From Spartobacteria bacterium (GTDB lineage Bacteria > Verrucomicrobiota > Verrucomicrobiia > Chthoniobacterales > UBA10450): a stretch of 64,000 nucleotides of DNA. Positions 24,174 through 32,584 of the stretch are shown piece by piece (the stretch's first letter is position 1; every line of letters begins with the position of its first letter). Under the pieces are notes generated by a model. It was not told the DNA's origin and ran no database searches. It was given only the letters and a program-made list of their open reading frames with translations. Position numbers and translations under genes: made by a program. The DNA is taken from contig PMTM01000003.1 of NCBI GenBank assembly GCA_003167365.1, positions 221,645 to 285,644 on the forward strand, written 5' to 3'.

Positions 24174-24857
24174 TTGTGTCCGTTTCAGTGACGTTTCTGA
24201 CTTGCCCAAGCACCTCGTTATCTGCTCCCATTCCGGCGGTAACTCGCTCATGTTTTCCGCCAATCCAGAGATGACCGGGACACCGACAATGCGCCTCAGA
24301 ATGTCTACGTTCGTCGAAACCGCGATGCCTTTTTGACCCGGGGGATTGTTGATCACCAGGCCGGCGCATTTGAGTCCGTGATCACGCACGCTGTTTGTTG
24401 TAAGCATGGAATGGTTCAGACAGCCCAGACGATTTTGAGCGACAACTAGCACCGGCAATTTCATTTCCGCCGCCAAATCGCTAACAAAATAATTAGCCCG
24501 AATCGGCACGAGCCAGCCGCCCACTCCTTCCACCACCACGCAATCGAATCGCCGTTGAAGATCGGCCATCGCTCCGAGCACGCGCGGGATATCGATGTCG
24601 ACGTGCTCAACAAGAGCAGCCGCGAACGGCGCCGCCGGCGTTTTCAACCAAATCGGGTTGATTTCGTCAATCGTTAATCCTTCGCTCCCGGCGGCCAGAA
24701 GAAGTTGTGCGTCCTGACGATCGCCACAGCAAATTGGCTTCATCCCAACGCACCGCAGACCCGACGCGCGCAACAAACGCAAGAGCTGCACGACCGTATG
24801 CGTTTTTCCGACAGCTGTATCCGTGCCGGTGACGAACAAGCTCACGCTGGTTGCCAC
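24168..24857 (-). CDS. bioD: Dethiobiotin synthetase
   Basis: 229 aa. BioD makes dethiobiotin from diaminopelargonic acid, CO2 and ATP. The P-loop is in FVTGTDTAVGKTHTV, with MKPICCGDRQDA and VVVEGVGGWLVPI (E-G-x-G-G) as the other family motifs. The GTG start follows directly after the TAG of purQ, with no space, so translation is coupled. No other biotin gene is nearby; BioD here rides on a purine operon. Length fits the family. Confidence 0.92.
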   Translation of the reverse strand: MATSVSLFVTGTDTAVGKTHTVVQLLRLLRASGLRCVGMKPICCGDRQDAQLLLAAGSEGLTIDEINPIWLKTPAAPFAAALVEHVDIDIPRVLGAMADLQRRFDCVVVEGVGGWLVPIRANYFVSDLAAEMKLPVLVVAQNRLGCLNHSMLTTNSVRDHGLKCAGLVINNPPGQKGIAVSTNVDILRRIVGVPVISGLAENMSELPPEWEQITRCLGKSETSLKRTQV

Positions 24858-25568
24858 CTAAGCCGCCACCGCGCGACTGGCTTCGATGGTTTGCATCATC
24901 GACCGAAAAATCTTCACGCCGTCAGCGCTGCCCAATCTCTCGTCGGAAGCGCGGTCTGGATGCGGCATTAACCCGAAGACGTTACGTTCGCGATTACAAA
25001 TCCCGGCGATGTTTTCGATCGAGCCGTTCGGATTCGCTTCCGGAACCACGCGTCCCTGGCCATCCGAGTATCGCAGGATGACTTGTCGATCCTCGTTGAG
25101 CTGGCGCAAAGTCTCCGGATCGGCATAGAAGCAGCCCTCGCCATGCGCAATCGGCAGGCGCAAAAGCGTTCCTCCCGGAATCCCCTGTGTGAAAGGCGAA
25201 TCCGGAACTTCAACTCGCGTTGTTACCACCTCGCAGATGAAGCGCAGGGATCGATTCCGCACGAGAGCACCCGGCAGCAGTCCGGCTTCGCATAAAACCT
25301 GGAAACCGTTGCACGTTCCGAGCACGAGCTTGCCGGCGCGTGCATCGTTCAACACTGCTTTCATAATCGGCGAAAACCGCGCGATCGCGCCGCAGCGCAG
25401 ATAATCGCCGTAAGCAAATCCGCCCGGCAAAACGATTGCATCAAAACCGCGCAGCGACGTTTCCTTGTGCCAGACGTATTCAGCACGCAATCCTTGAATT
25501 CCATTGATCGCCGCGATGCAATCCTGGTCGCAATTTGAGCCGGGGAATTGAATGACCGCGAATTTCAT
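24858..25568 (-). CDS. purQ: Phosphoribosylformylglycinamidine synthase, glutaminase subunit
   Basis: 236 aa class I glutamine amidotransferase that supplies ammonia to PurL for the fourth step of purine synthesis. Nucleophile Cys is in [23 protein letters not shown] and HPDRASDE (His, then Glu of the triad further on) are the other signatures. It lies between yqaE (6 bp upstream) and bioD, in a purS-yqaE-purQ-bioD string. The leader just before its ATG is TTAGATCGAC, a motif also seen before other genes here. Confidence 0.95.
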   Translation of the reverse strand: MKFAVIQFPGSNCDQDCIAAINGIQGLRAEYVWHKETSLRGFDAIVLPGGFAYGDYLRCGAIARFSPIMKAVLNDARAGKLVLGTCNGFQVLCEAGLLPGALVRNRSLRFICEVVTTRVEVPDSPFTQGIPGGTLLRLPIAHGEGCFYADPETLRQLNEDRQVILRYSDGQGRVVPEANPNGSIENIAGICNRERNVFGLMPHPDRASDERLGSADGVKIFRSMMQTIEASRAVAA

Positions 25569-25574
25569 GTCGAT

Positions 25575-25769
25575 CTAACGAGCCATCGCATAACGGGCGG
25601 CGCGCTGCTCTTCATGATAATCGTTTACGACAAGGCAGGCATGAATGATTCCCGGAATCCATCCCAGCAAAGTCAGAACAATACTGAGTAGAAAACTTCC
25701 CAGCCGCCCCGTCATCAGCACGGCGACCGGCGGAAGCACGATACAGAAAAAATATCGCAATGCTTTCAT
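25575..25769 (-). CDS. YqaE/Pmp3-family small membrane protein
   Basis: 64 aa, two membrane helices: MKALRYFFCIVLPPVAVLMTG and GSFLLSIVLTLLGWIPGIIHACLVV, the PxxPPxxVxLxxG and LTLLGWIPGxxHAxxV pattern of the Pmp3/YqaE (UPF0057) family. These proteins affect membrane potential or stress tolerance in other organisms; the mechanism is unsettled. The frame extends upstream to 25859 but the ATG at 25769 overlaps the purS TGA as ATGA and begins exactly where the family does. Placement inside a purine operon is unusual. Confidence 0.85.
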   Translation of the reverse strand: MKALRYFFCIVLPPVAVLMTGRLGSFLLSIVLTLLGWIPGIIHACLVVNDYHEEQRAARYAMAR

Positions 25770-26038
25770 CGACCTACTTTCCCTTTTTTCTGCTTTCCTG
25801 CTTCGCCCTTCTGCAGCTCGTAATCTTCGATCACCGGATTGGAAAGCAGATTGCGGCAAAGTCCATGCAGCCGTTTCTCGAGATCGCCATCTTCTCCTTC
25901 GAGATCGATCTCAAGATATTTGCCGATGCGAACGCTGCGAACTTCCGGCATTCCCAAGTGCTTCATTGCGTCCCGGACAGCGGCGCCCTGCGGATCGAGC
26001 ACTGCTTCTTTTGGCATCACCACCACGCGAGCTTTCAT
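25766..26038 (-). CDS. purS: Phosphoribosylformylglycinamidine synthase, small subunit
   Basis: 90 aa. PurS bridges PurQ and PurL in organisms with a three-part FGAM synthase. The family core is MKARVVVMPKEAVLDPQGAA, followed by VRSVRIGKYLEIDLEGED and an acidic/basic tail. I chose the ATG at 26038 because the 26 residues upstream are not PurS-like. The stop overlaps the yqaE start. PurL is not in the window. Confidence 0.9.
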   Translation of the reverse strand: MKARVVVMPKEAVLDPQGAAVRDAMKHLGMPEVRSVRIGKYLEIDLEGEDGDLEKRLHGLCRNLLSNPVIEDYELQKGEAGKQKKGKVGR

Positions 26039-26156
26039 TGTGTAAACGTAGTGCGGTGTCACACCAAGACGCAAGTAGCTAAGACGCTTGACTGAATTAA
26101 GACTTTTCGTCAGCATCGCTTTTCCCCTTAGAATCTATCCCCCTAACTCAACCCCC

Positions 26157-26789
26157 ATGAAGCTCATGAAAAAATCCAGATCCATAGATCTATTTTCGAA
26201 CACCGCGAACGCATCGGGCAATTTCTCCGCGATGTTTGGCGCGCTCGGCCTAACTGCGGCGCTATTCTTATCAAGTTGCTGCAAGCCGCCGGATAACATC
26301 GGTTCGCAGCCAGTGACTTTGCGTCCGCAACAAACGTCAATGTGGTGTTGGGCGGCCAGTGGCCAGATGGTGATGGAGTTCTTGGGCGTCAACGTCACGC
26401 AGTGCGACGAAGCGAACAAACGCTTCGGTCATACAGATTGCTGTGACGCGCCCACACCCAACGCTTGCGTTAACGGTGGCTGGCCCGAGTTCGACAAGTA
26501 CGGGTTCACTTTCAAAACTACGGCCGACGCACCGTTGACTTGGGATCAGCTGAAGAATCAAATCTACTGCAGTAAGAAGCCATTTGCCTTCTCCTGGCAT
26601 TGGACCGGAGGAGGAGGCCACATGATGGTCGTCACCGGTTACCTTACGATTGACGGAACCAAGTATGTCAGCGTCAACGATCCCTGGCCGCCAAACGTAG
26701 GCGATCAATACAACACGACCTATGATAATTACGTGAGCGGAGCCGACCACACTCACTGGAACGATTACTACGACGTTACAAAACAATAA
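26157..26789 (+). CDS. Papain-like (AvrRpt2-type) cysteine-peptidase lipoprotein
   Basis: 210 aa from the ATG at 26157 (an upstream in-frame ATG at 26088 is less likely). The N-terminus ends in lipobox LSSC, Cys41, so a lipid-anchored envelope protein is expected. The catalytic core is QQTSMWCWAASGQMV with Cys64, GGHMMVVTGY with the His, and VSVNDPWP with the Asn/Asp: the order of papain-like peptidases of the AvrRpt2/C39-like group (PF12385-type). Two extra CC pairs (CCKPPDN, DCCDAP) may form disulfides. It is followed after 11 bp by a secreted protein, which looks like its partner or substrate. Confidence 0.8.
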   Translation: MKLMKKSRSIDLFSNTANASGNFSAMFGALGLTAALFLSSCCKPPDNIGSQPVTLRPQQTSMWCWAASGQMVMEFLGVNVTQCDEANKRFGHTDCCDAPTPNACVNGGWPEFDKYGFTFKTTADAPLTWDQLKNQIYCSKKPFAFSWHWTGGGGHMMVVTGYLTIDGTKYVSVNDPWPPNVGDQYNTTYDNYVSGADHTHWNDYYDVTKQ

Positions 26790-26800
26790 AGGAGTCCCCC

Positions 26801-27448
26801 ATGCGATCATTCATTCTTATAGTTTCGTTAGTCGCGGGAGCCACCATCGTGGCCGCGCAGCAAACCGTTCAAACCAACGTGAAAGAAACCGAGGCCATCG
26901 CTTCTCGTTCACTTGAAACATTCCGGCAACTTGCGAACACAGGAAACTTCAAGACCATGGGTTTCGAGTCGGCCGAAGAAGCGGCCGGGGCGACGTTGGG
27001 CGAACCCATCGCCGTCTCGATGGTGACACTAGAGGATTTGCGCGCCTATCAATCCGGCTCTGATCCTGAGAAACTGCTCAAACCATCCGATAAAGTGATT
27101 TATCCGGTTTCGTCGAAAGACCAAGTGCGCTCTTCCATCACAGTTCAGAAAACGAACGAAGGCTGGAAAGCCACCGAGTTCGGCAGACCAAATCTTGCCA
27201 AACTGCTCACGAGCGCGCTTCAGCGCAGCTCCACCGCCAACCAGGTTCCTGCGAACGCCCATTTCGCGGTGCAAATTCCCGCGCTCAACGCCTATTTCAC
27301 GGCCTATCGCGCAAACGGGAAACTGATGCTGACCTCGGTAATCGACGATTCAGGATTAAACCTGGCAGCTGGCAGGACCCTGCCGGCGGAGGAAGTGTTT
27401 GGTGCACTCGCGCCTATCGCGCAAAAATACAACGGTCTGCCAATGTAA
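26801..27448 (+). CDS. Exported partner of the cysteine-peptidase lipoprotein
   Basis: 215 aa with a signal peptide (LIVSLVAGATIVAAQQ). No known family recognised. The mature part begins with a helix (TEAIASRSLETFRQLAN) and has a beta-rich C-terminal half (VPANAHFAVQIPALNAYFTA and GKLMLTSVIDDSG). It starts 11 bp after the peptidase gene with AAAGGAG before its ATG, so the two are one transcript. A protein encoded with a peptidase in this way may be its inhibitor, chaperone or substrate; nothing in the sequence decides between them. Confidence 0.6.
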   Translation: MRSFILIVSLVAGATIVAAQQTVQTNVKETEAIASRSLETFRQLANTGNFKTMGFESAEEAAGATLGEPIAVSMVTLEDLRAYQSGSDPEKLLKPSDKVIYPVSSKDQVRSSITVQKTNEGWKATEFGRPNLAKLLTSALQRSSTANQVPANAHFAVQIPALNAYFTAYRANGKLMLTSVIDDSGLNLAAGRTLPAEEVFGALAPIAQKYNGLPM

Positions 27449-27483
27449 AGCGCGGCGGTTTCTTGCTGTTTCGAACGTAAGGC

Positions 27484-27501
27484 CCGCAGCTTAAGCTGCG
27501 G
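27484..27501. repeat. Perfect 18-nt palindrome over the ku stop codon
   Basis: CCGCAGCTTAAGCTGCGG is a perfect palindrome between convergent genes; the TTAA centre contains the stop codon of ku. It may act as a weak terminator for both directions, but it has no T run. Confidence 0.4.
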
Positions 27502-28342
27502 CGCGTCGCTTTTGTTTAACCAAAGACGATGTCGATCTTCGCGCGCCGTTGGAACCGCGTTTCACCCTTACCGACTTACTCCGATTCAAGCTTTCCTGTA
27601 GAACTTTAACCAGATCGACAACGTTCGTGCTCGGCGGTGGCGCAACGGCTCGCGCGGGAATCTTTTTGTTTTTCGCTTTTTGCTCGATTACCTCAAGCAT
27701 CGCGGTGCGGTATTCATCGCGATATTTCTCCGGCTCCCAATCGCTCGACATGCTGTCGATCAAGGCTTGCGCCATCTTCAATTCCTTTTCGTTCAGAGCT
27801 GTAGAGGGTCCGCGATTCAATTCTTCCGCGCTCAGAATCTCACTGGCGAAATGCATCAACTCCAAAATCAGAAACAAGCCGTCGGGCTTGACCGCAGCGA
27901 GATGCTCCCGATTGCTAATCACTACCTTGGCGATGCCGATCTTGCCGGTTCCGCTCAGTGCTTTGTGTAAAAGCGCGTAAGCTTTCTCGCCGCCTTTTTG
28001 CGGTTCGAGAAAATACGGCTTGTAGAAAAACTTCGGATCCACTTGGTGAAGATCGACGAAATCGGTGATGTCGATGGAATGAGTCGATTCGATTTTTACT
28101 TTCTCGAAATCTTCGTCACTCAACACAACATACCGGCCGCGTTCGTACTCGAAGCCTTTTACGATCTCTTCCGTAGCCACTTCTTTCGAATCCGCTTCGG
28201 CCACCTTCTTGTATTTGATCGGGCTGAGATCGGTGCGGCGTAGCTGACGAAAACTTAGCTTCTCCTCGCGCGTGGCGGGATAAACCGCGATCGGAATGTA
28301 AACCAATCCAAAGCTGATGCTGCCTTTCCAAGTCGGACGCAT
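27491..28342 (-). CDS. ku: Ku DNA-end-binding protein (NHEJ)
   Basis: 283 aa. Bacterial Ku forms a homodimeric ring on double-strand ends and recruits LigD. The Ku core starts MRPTWKGSISFGLVYIPIAVY, then SFRQLRRTDLSPIKYKKV and DITDFVDLHQVDPKFFYKPYFL. The C-terminus is a Lys/Arg-rich tail (SKSVRVKRGSNGARRS, then KQKRRAAA), the extension that aids threading and LigD contact in other species. It is placed 206 bp downstream of ligD on the same strand. The gap between them has no gene; it holds a hairpin (GTGTTCCC...GGGAGCAC) and an A-rich run. Confidence 0.93.
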   Translation of the reverse strand: MRPTWKGSISFGLVYIPIAVYPATREEKLSFRQLRRTDLSPIKYKKVAEADSKEVATEEIVKGFEYERGRYVVLSDEDFEKVKIESTHSIDITDFVDLHQVDPKFFYKPYFLEPQKGGEKAYALLHKALSGTGKIGIAKVVISNREHLAAVKPDGLFLILELMHFASEILSAEELNRGPSTALNEKELKMAQALIDSMSSDWEPEKYRDEYRTAMLEVIEQKAKNKKIPARAVAPPPSTNVVDLVKVLQESLNRSKSVRVKRGSNGARRSTSSLVKQKRRAAA

Positions 28343-28548
28343 AAATCTTAGAGCGGGAATGTCGTTTCCATCAATTGTGAATAAATGTCAATAACCTTCT
28401 TGTGGAAGCTTATTCACTAAGCACGAAGTGTTCCCACATTGCGGGAGCACCGAACAAGAAAAAAAAGCCTCGCAATTCCTACAAGGTCGTCCTCACGACG
28501 CAAAGAGATTGAGCATTTCGCGATGACGGGGGCAATCTGTAAGTCGCG

Positions 28549-30273
28549 CTAGTTTTCTCGCCCGACCTCTATCGCATCCTTGTCTTCGCGCAGGCCCAGA
28601 AAGACCGGTTGGCGCAGTTTTCCATCGCGCGTCCACTCCGCGAACTTGATTTGAGCAACAAAGACGGGATTCACCCAATGCATCTTCTTCATCATGGATG
28701 GGGTGATGCCTTGCACCCATTGGCCCCCCTGTTTTGAAGGCAGGTCGGCAAAAGGACAATCGCTACGTCGTTCCTTCTGAAATTTCTTGTACAACATCGC
28801 CAACGACTGCGACGTAAAACCGCTGCCGACTTTGCCCGCGAACAAGAGTTTCCTGTCCTTGTAGTAACCGACCAGGATTGCGCCGAAGTATTTTCGCGAT
28901 CCGCCCGGCGGCGTGTACCCGCCAATAACGAATTCCTGTTCGTTAACGCATTTTAGTTTGATCCAGGCCCCGCTTCGCCGTCCGGGTTCGTAAACAGAAT
29001 TCTCTTTCTTGCCGACAAGTCCTTCGAGCCCGCGGCGTTTTACTTCTGCTAGTAACTTTGGCGCATCCGAACCGATCTCTCCGGAAAAACGAATGGGATC
29101 GCCGGCGCCTGCGCAGATCCTGGAGAGGATTTCCTTGCGTTGCACAAGAGGTAACTTGATCAAGCTCCTGCCTTCGAGCTGAGGCAGATCGAAAACGTAA
29201 AAGCAGATCGGCGCCTCTTGTCTCTCCATTTCATGCGCCTGCAGGAGTTGAAATGAGGAGCGGCCTTCCTTATCCAGCGCAACAATTTCACCGTCGATTA
29301 CACACTCGTGAAGTGGCAATTTCTTCACTGCGTCCGCGATTTCGGGAAACCGTGTGCTCAATTCATTTTCGTTTCGCGACATTAAATTTACTTTGCCGCG
29401 ATTTTTCATGGCGATCGCGCGAATACCGTCGAATTTCAGTTCGTAGATCCAGTCACCAGCTGTCGGTGGAGTCTCCACCAAACGCGGTTTCATCGGTTCG
29501 ACGAAACGCGGTTTCGCCTTAGGCAGCGACTCAGGTAGGGACGGATCTCCGAGCCGTCCGTCAAAATGCGCTTTGTCTTTGATTTGTCGGCGCGCTCGGA
29601 GATCGCGCCCTACCTTTGATTTCGGCAAGCGACGCGCCTGCCCGACAATCTTTTTGATCCGCGCCTTGAATGAATCCGGTTCGTCGCCTGGACGGTTTGA
29701 TTGCCACTCCGCGTCGCGCTCTTCACCGATCTGCTTCATGGTCCGGTTGGTCTTCACCGATTGATCGTCCAATTTCTTGGAAACCGGCTTAACGCTCGAA
29801 CCGGTTTTTATGATCAGCCAATTCTTTCCTCCATCGCCGCGAATGCGAACGAGAGTCCATTCGCCTTTTGCTTTCTTCCCGTCGAGAACGAGATGGAGCC
29901 GGCCTTCGCGCCAAGCTTTGAGCGGCTGCTCGCCGTAAACGTAATAGTTGCCCCGGTCCCACAACATGACGGTGCCGCCGCCGTATTGTCCCTTTGGAAT
30001 CAGGCCTTCGAACGTGGCGTATTCGACTGGATGATCTTCCACTTCGACGGCGAGATGTTTCTCGCTCGGCTTCCAGGGCAAACCTTTCGGGACCGCCCAC
30101 GATTTCAGAACGCCGTCCATCTCCAGACGGAAATCGTAATGCAACCGGCTGGCATCGTGTTTTTGAATGATGAACCGTGATGCGCCTTTCACCGCTTTCG
30201 GCAAAGGCTTTCCGCCTTTCGGCTCGGCCGTTTTTCCGAAGTCGCGCTTTCGTTTGTATTCAACCAGTCCCAT
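28549..30273 (-). CDS. ligD: DNA ligase D with phosphoesterase and ligase domains (no polymerase)
   Basis: 574 aa. Residues 30 to about 160 are the 3'-phosphoesterase domain (RFIIQKHDASRLHYDFRLE with its His and Asp metal residues). Residues 255-560 are the ATP-dependent ligase: adenylated Lys280 in YELKFDGIRA, DGEIVALD, and the OB-fold part GLVGKKENSVYEPGRRSGAW. The polymerase domain found in the three-domain LigD of Pseudomonas or Mycobacterium is absent, so gap filling must come from elsewhere. The linker (residues 221-247) is encoded by an 81-bp inverted-repeat element at 29534-29614. Works with Ku encoded next to it. Confidence 0.93.
   Translation of the reverse strand: MGLVEYKRKRDFGKTAEPKGGKPLPKAVKGASRFIIQKHDASRLHYDFRLEMDGVLKSWAVPKGLPWKPSEKHLAVEVEDHPVEYATFEGLIPKGQYGGGTVMLWDRGNYYVYGEQPLKAWREGRLHLVLDGKKAKGEWTLVRIRGDGGKNWLIIKTGSSVKPVSKKLDDQSVKTNRTMKQIGEERDAEWQSNRPGDEPDSFKARIKKIVGQARRLPKSKVGRDLRARRQIKDKAHFDGRLGDPSLPESLPKAKPRFVEPMKPRLVETPPTAGDWIYELKFDGIRAIAMKNRGKVNLMSRNENELSTRFPEIADAVKKLPLHECVIDGEIVALDKEGRSSFQLLQAHEMERQEAPICFYVFDLPQLEGRSLIKLPLVQRKEILSRICAGAGDPIRFSGEIGSDAPKLLAEVKRRGLEGLVGKKENSVYEPGRRSGAWIKLKCVNEQEFVIGGYTPPGGSRKYFGAILVGYYKDRKLLFAGKVGSGFTSQSLAMLYKKFQKERRSDCPFADLPSKQGGQWVQGITPSMMKKMHWVNPVFVAQIKFAEWTRDGKLRQPVFLGLREDKDAIEVGREN
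29534..29614. repeat. 81-bp inverted-repeat element inserted in frame in ligD
   Basis: The left end GGTAGGGACGGATCTCCGAG and the complement of the right end, GGTAGGGCGCGATCTCCGAG, agree at 17 of 20 positions, so the element has about 25-bp terminal inverted repeats around a short unpaired centre. It is 81 bp (27 codons) long and open on the minus strand, encoding the basic linker VGRDLRARRQIKDKAHFDGR and seven more residues of LigD. Confidence 0.75.
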
Positions 30274-30337
30274 CGGAGGTTGAATTTATCGGCGATGGCA
30301 GATGCCGCTACAGGATTAAACGATAGCCTGCCGCGAT

Positions 30338-30958
30338 CTACGCCGCCGTTGTTGCGGCTTCGTCCTCGAGCGGTTCGCCCACAAGATAACGCGTGAAACG
30401 CCGGATAACGATGTTCTCGCCCAGTTCGGCAATCTTCGCCTTAGCGAGGTCGTTGATTGTCTGATCGGGATTCTTGATAAATCCCTGCTCGAGCAAACAA
30501 ACGGTGCTGTAAAACTTGTCTAGCTTTCCATCGACAATCTTGCCGACAACATTTGCCGGCTTGTCCTTTACCTGCGCCTGATAAATCTCGCGTTCCGTTT
30601 CAATTGTTTTAGGCGGAACCTGATCGCGGCTGACGTAAAGAGGATGAGCAGCCGCGATGTGCAGAGTGATGTCTTTGACAAAGGCGCGGAAGTTTTCATT
30701 CTTGGCCACGAAGTCAGTTTCGCAATTGACCTCCAAGAGCACACCGACTTTTCCTTGCAAATGAATGTAGGAAGCGACGATGCCTTCTTTGGTCGCGCGC
30801 GACGCCTTCTTGCCCGCGCTCGCGATGCCTTTTGTGCGCAGAATTGTCTCGGCCTTTTCAAAATCGCCGCCGGCTTCGGCCAAAGCGCGTTTGCAATCCA
30901 TCATGCCCGCGTTCGTTTTCTCGCGGAGTTGCTTAACCAGTTGTGGGTTGATTTCCAT
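30338..30958 (-). CDS. tsf: Elongation factor Ts
   Basis: 206 aa. EF-Ts recycles EF-Tu-GDP. N-terminal module MEINPQLVKQLREKTNAGMM with DCKRALAEAGGDFEKA, then the core CETDFVAKNENF. It is on the short side (E. coli 283 aa): the second half of the dimerisation region is missing, as in some other phyla. The ATG at 30958 is the family start; upstream in-frame codons to 31033 come from an intergenic repeat. It follows rpsB in the usual order. Confidence 0.95.
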   Translation of the reverse strand: MEINPQLVKQLREKTNAGMMDCKRALAEAGGDFEKAETILRTKGIASAGKKASRATKEGIVASYIHLQGKVGVLLEVNCETDFVAKNENFRAFVKDITLHIAAAHPLYVSRDQVPPKTIETEREIYQAQVKDKPANVVGKIVDGKLDKFYSTVCLLEQGFIKNPDQTINDLAKAKIAELGENIVIRRFTRYLVGEPLEDEAATTAA

Positions 30959-30965
30959 TAAGAAG

Positions 30966-31055
30966 TTGAATCGTTGAGATGTTGAATGGTTGAGTAGGAG
31001 CCTTAAAGGGCGAGTAAGCGAGATTTCTCTCAACTTCTCAACACTTCAACAACTC
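30966..31055. repeat. Short-period inverted repeat between rpsB and tsf
   Basis: The left arm is built of units like GTTGAAT, CGTTGAG, ATGTTGA, ATGGTTGAG, and the right arm of their complements (CTCAACTTCTCAACACTTCAAC). The arms can pair over about 25 positions with mismatches. Units have a 7-8 nt period. A related array (CTCAACC units) is at 12177-12216. Confidence 0.6.
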
Positions 31056-31064
31056 ACCTGCCGT

Positions 31065-31796
31065 TTACGCGGACACGCCGGACATTTCCATCTGCTCGCG
31101 AATTTTCGCTTCGCCGCTCGCGGAAACAATTGCGTCAACCAGCTTTTGCAAAACGATGCGGATTGCGCGAATCGCGTCGTCATTGCCGGCAATCGGATAA
31201 TCGATCACCTCAGGATCGGCATTTGTATCCACAATTGCGACCACCGGAATTCCAAGCCGGCGCGCTTCGTTGACTGCGTTCTGCTCGCGCGGGGTGTCGA
31301 TGATAACAAGCGCATCGGGCAACTGCGCCATGTCGAGAATGCCTTCGAGATTGCGCCGCAGCTTGGCCGCTTCGCGGTTAAGCGCCGCGATCTCCTGTTT
31401 TCCCATTTTCTTGTAGTCGGGCGACTTCTCGATGTCCTCAATGAACTTCAGACGCCCAATGCTCTTGCGAATGGTGGCCAGGTTGGTCAGCGTGCCACCG
31501 AGCCAGCGCTGATTAACGTAGAATTGTCCGCATGCCAGCGCTGCTTCTTTGATCGCTTCCTGCGCCTGTTTCTTGCAACCGACAAACAGGATCTTGCCGC
31601 CACGCTTCGTCAGCTCCTGCAAAAAATCGGTCGCACGCTGCAATTGACGCACGGTCTCATCCAGATTGATGATGTAAATCTGATTCCGCTTCTCGAAAAT
31701 GTACGGCCGCATCTTCGGGTTCCAGCGCTTGGTCTGGTGCCCAAAATGCACGCCTGCCTCCAATAATTCAGGCACTAATTCTGTGGTATTTGCCAT
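31065..31796 (-). CDS. rpsB: 30S ribosomal protein S2
   Basis: 243 aa. Family start MANTTELVPELLEAGVHFGH with QTKRWNPKMRPYIF, then NQRWLGGTLTN and DALVIIDTPREQNAVNEARR, then PGNDDAIRAI-like GNDDAIRAIRI. S2 binds the 30S head and is commonly followed by tsf, as here. The 202-bp region upstream to the adenosyltransferase gene has no gene and presumably holds the promoter; I found no convincing boxes. Confidence 0.96.
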   Translation of the reverse strand: MANTTELVPELLEAGVHFGHQTKRWNPKMRPYIFEKRNQIYIINLDETVRQLQRATDFLQELTKRGGKILFVGCKKQAQEAIKEAALACGQFYVNQRWLGGTLTNLATIRKSIGRLKFIEDIEKSPDYKKMGKQEIAALNREAAKLRRNLEGILDMAQLPDALVIIDTPREQNAVNEARRLGIPVVAIVDTNADPEVIDYPIAGNDDAIRAIRIVLQKLVDAIVSASGEAKIREQMEMSGVSA

Positions 31797-31998
31797 AAAG
31801 AGAAAACCGCGCCGGCGAGGTGCCGCAACGGGACTAGAAAGATGCTACAGCAATACGGGTATGGCAAATTTTTTCACCAATTGGATCGGCGATAACGGAG
31901 GCTTTCAATCTTTACTTCTGTAACAGTGGGCCATAGCTAGCGGCAAAATCGACTCGCGGCAATACCAAAAGTTTAAGGCAATCGCAGAAATAAGCGGC

Positions 31999-32532
31999 TT
32001 ACTTGCAGGATTCGGCGTAACGGCCAAGCACCCAACAAAAATCGGAGAGCCGGTTTAAGTAGCGAAGAATTTCTCCGTTAACGTCCTTTCCGTCGCTCAT
32101 CAACGCCGCGACGCTTCGCTCCGCCCGCCGACAGATTGTCCGCGCGAAATCGAGTGCCGCCGAGACAGCATTTCCTCCGGGAATCACCCAATCTTTTGGA
32201 TATAGCGATTTATCCTTTTCAAGATCGACAATCACCGACGTGAGGCGATCGACCATCAACGCAGTGGTGAGTTTGAAGCCATCTTTCACGTATCGATCGA
32301 TATCTTCGCGCGCGGTCGCCAGTTCGCCCATCAAAGTGATCAAATCCTTTTGCGCGGCCAGAATTTCTTTTGCAACGAATTCGTTTTCGCTAACGACGCG
32401 AACCAAGCCCAGAGCGGCGTTTAGTTCGTCCACGCAACCACACGCTTCGACCCGAAGATCGGTCTTGGAGACACGCCGGCCGTACATGAGCGAGGTCTCG
32501 CCCTCATCGCCGGTCTTTGTCACGATCGACAT
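31999..32532 (-). CDS. pduO: Cob(I)alamin adenosyltransferase, PduO type
   Basis: 177 aa. Transfers the adenosyl group of ATP to cob(I)alamin, making coenzyme B12. Family signatures: TKTGDEGETSLMYGRRVSK at residues 5-23 (ATP-binding loop), VDELNAALG, and ICRRAERSV with RYLNRLSDFCWVLGR near the C-terminus. It sits downstream of rpoC, separated by a hairpin, with AGATCGAC directly before its ATG. With the B12-riboswitch receptor at 60-62 kb it shows that the organism takes up and uses cobalamin. Confidence 0.93.
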   Translation of the reverse strand: MSIVTKTGDEGETSLMYGRRVSKTDLRVEACGCVDELNAALGLVRVVSENEFVAKEILAAQKDLITLMGELATAREDIDRYVKDGFKLTTALMVDRLTSVIVDLEKDKSLYPKDWVIPGGNAVSAALDFARTICRRAERSVAALMSDGKDVNGEILRYLNRLSDFCWVLGRYAESCK

Positions 32533-32543
32533 GTCGATCTAAC

Positions 32544-32577
32544 TGGAGCGATGGAGTAATGGCACTCCATCACTCCA
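32544..32577 (-). terminator. Hairpin after rpoC
   Basis: TGGAGcGATGGAGT pairs with ACTCCATCaCTCCA around a 6-nt loop (13 pairs, one mismatch), eight bases past the rpoC stop on the minus strand. There is no T tract, and its units (ACTCCATC, ACTCCATT) resemble the short-period repeats elsewhere in the window, so it may be a repeat doing terminator duty. Confidence 0.5.
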
Positions 32578-32584
32578 TTGATTG

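Noticed and set aside
28343-28548. Small RNA or terminator in the ligD-ku gap
   Set aside because: A hairpin (GTGTTCCC...GGGAGCAC) is present, but the A/T run is on the wrong side for either gene, and no RNA family pattern is recognisable.
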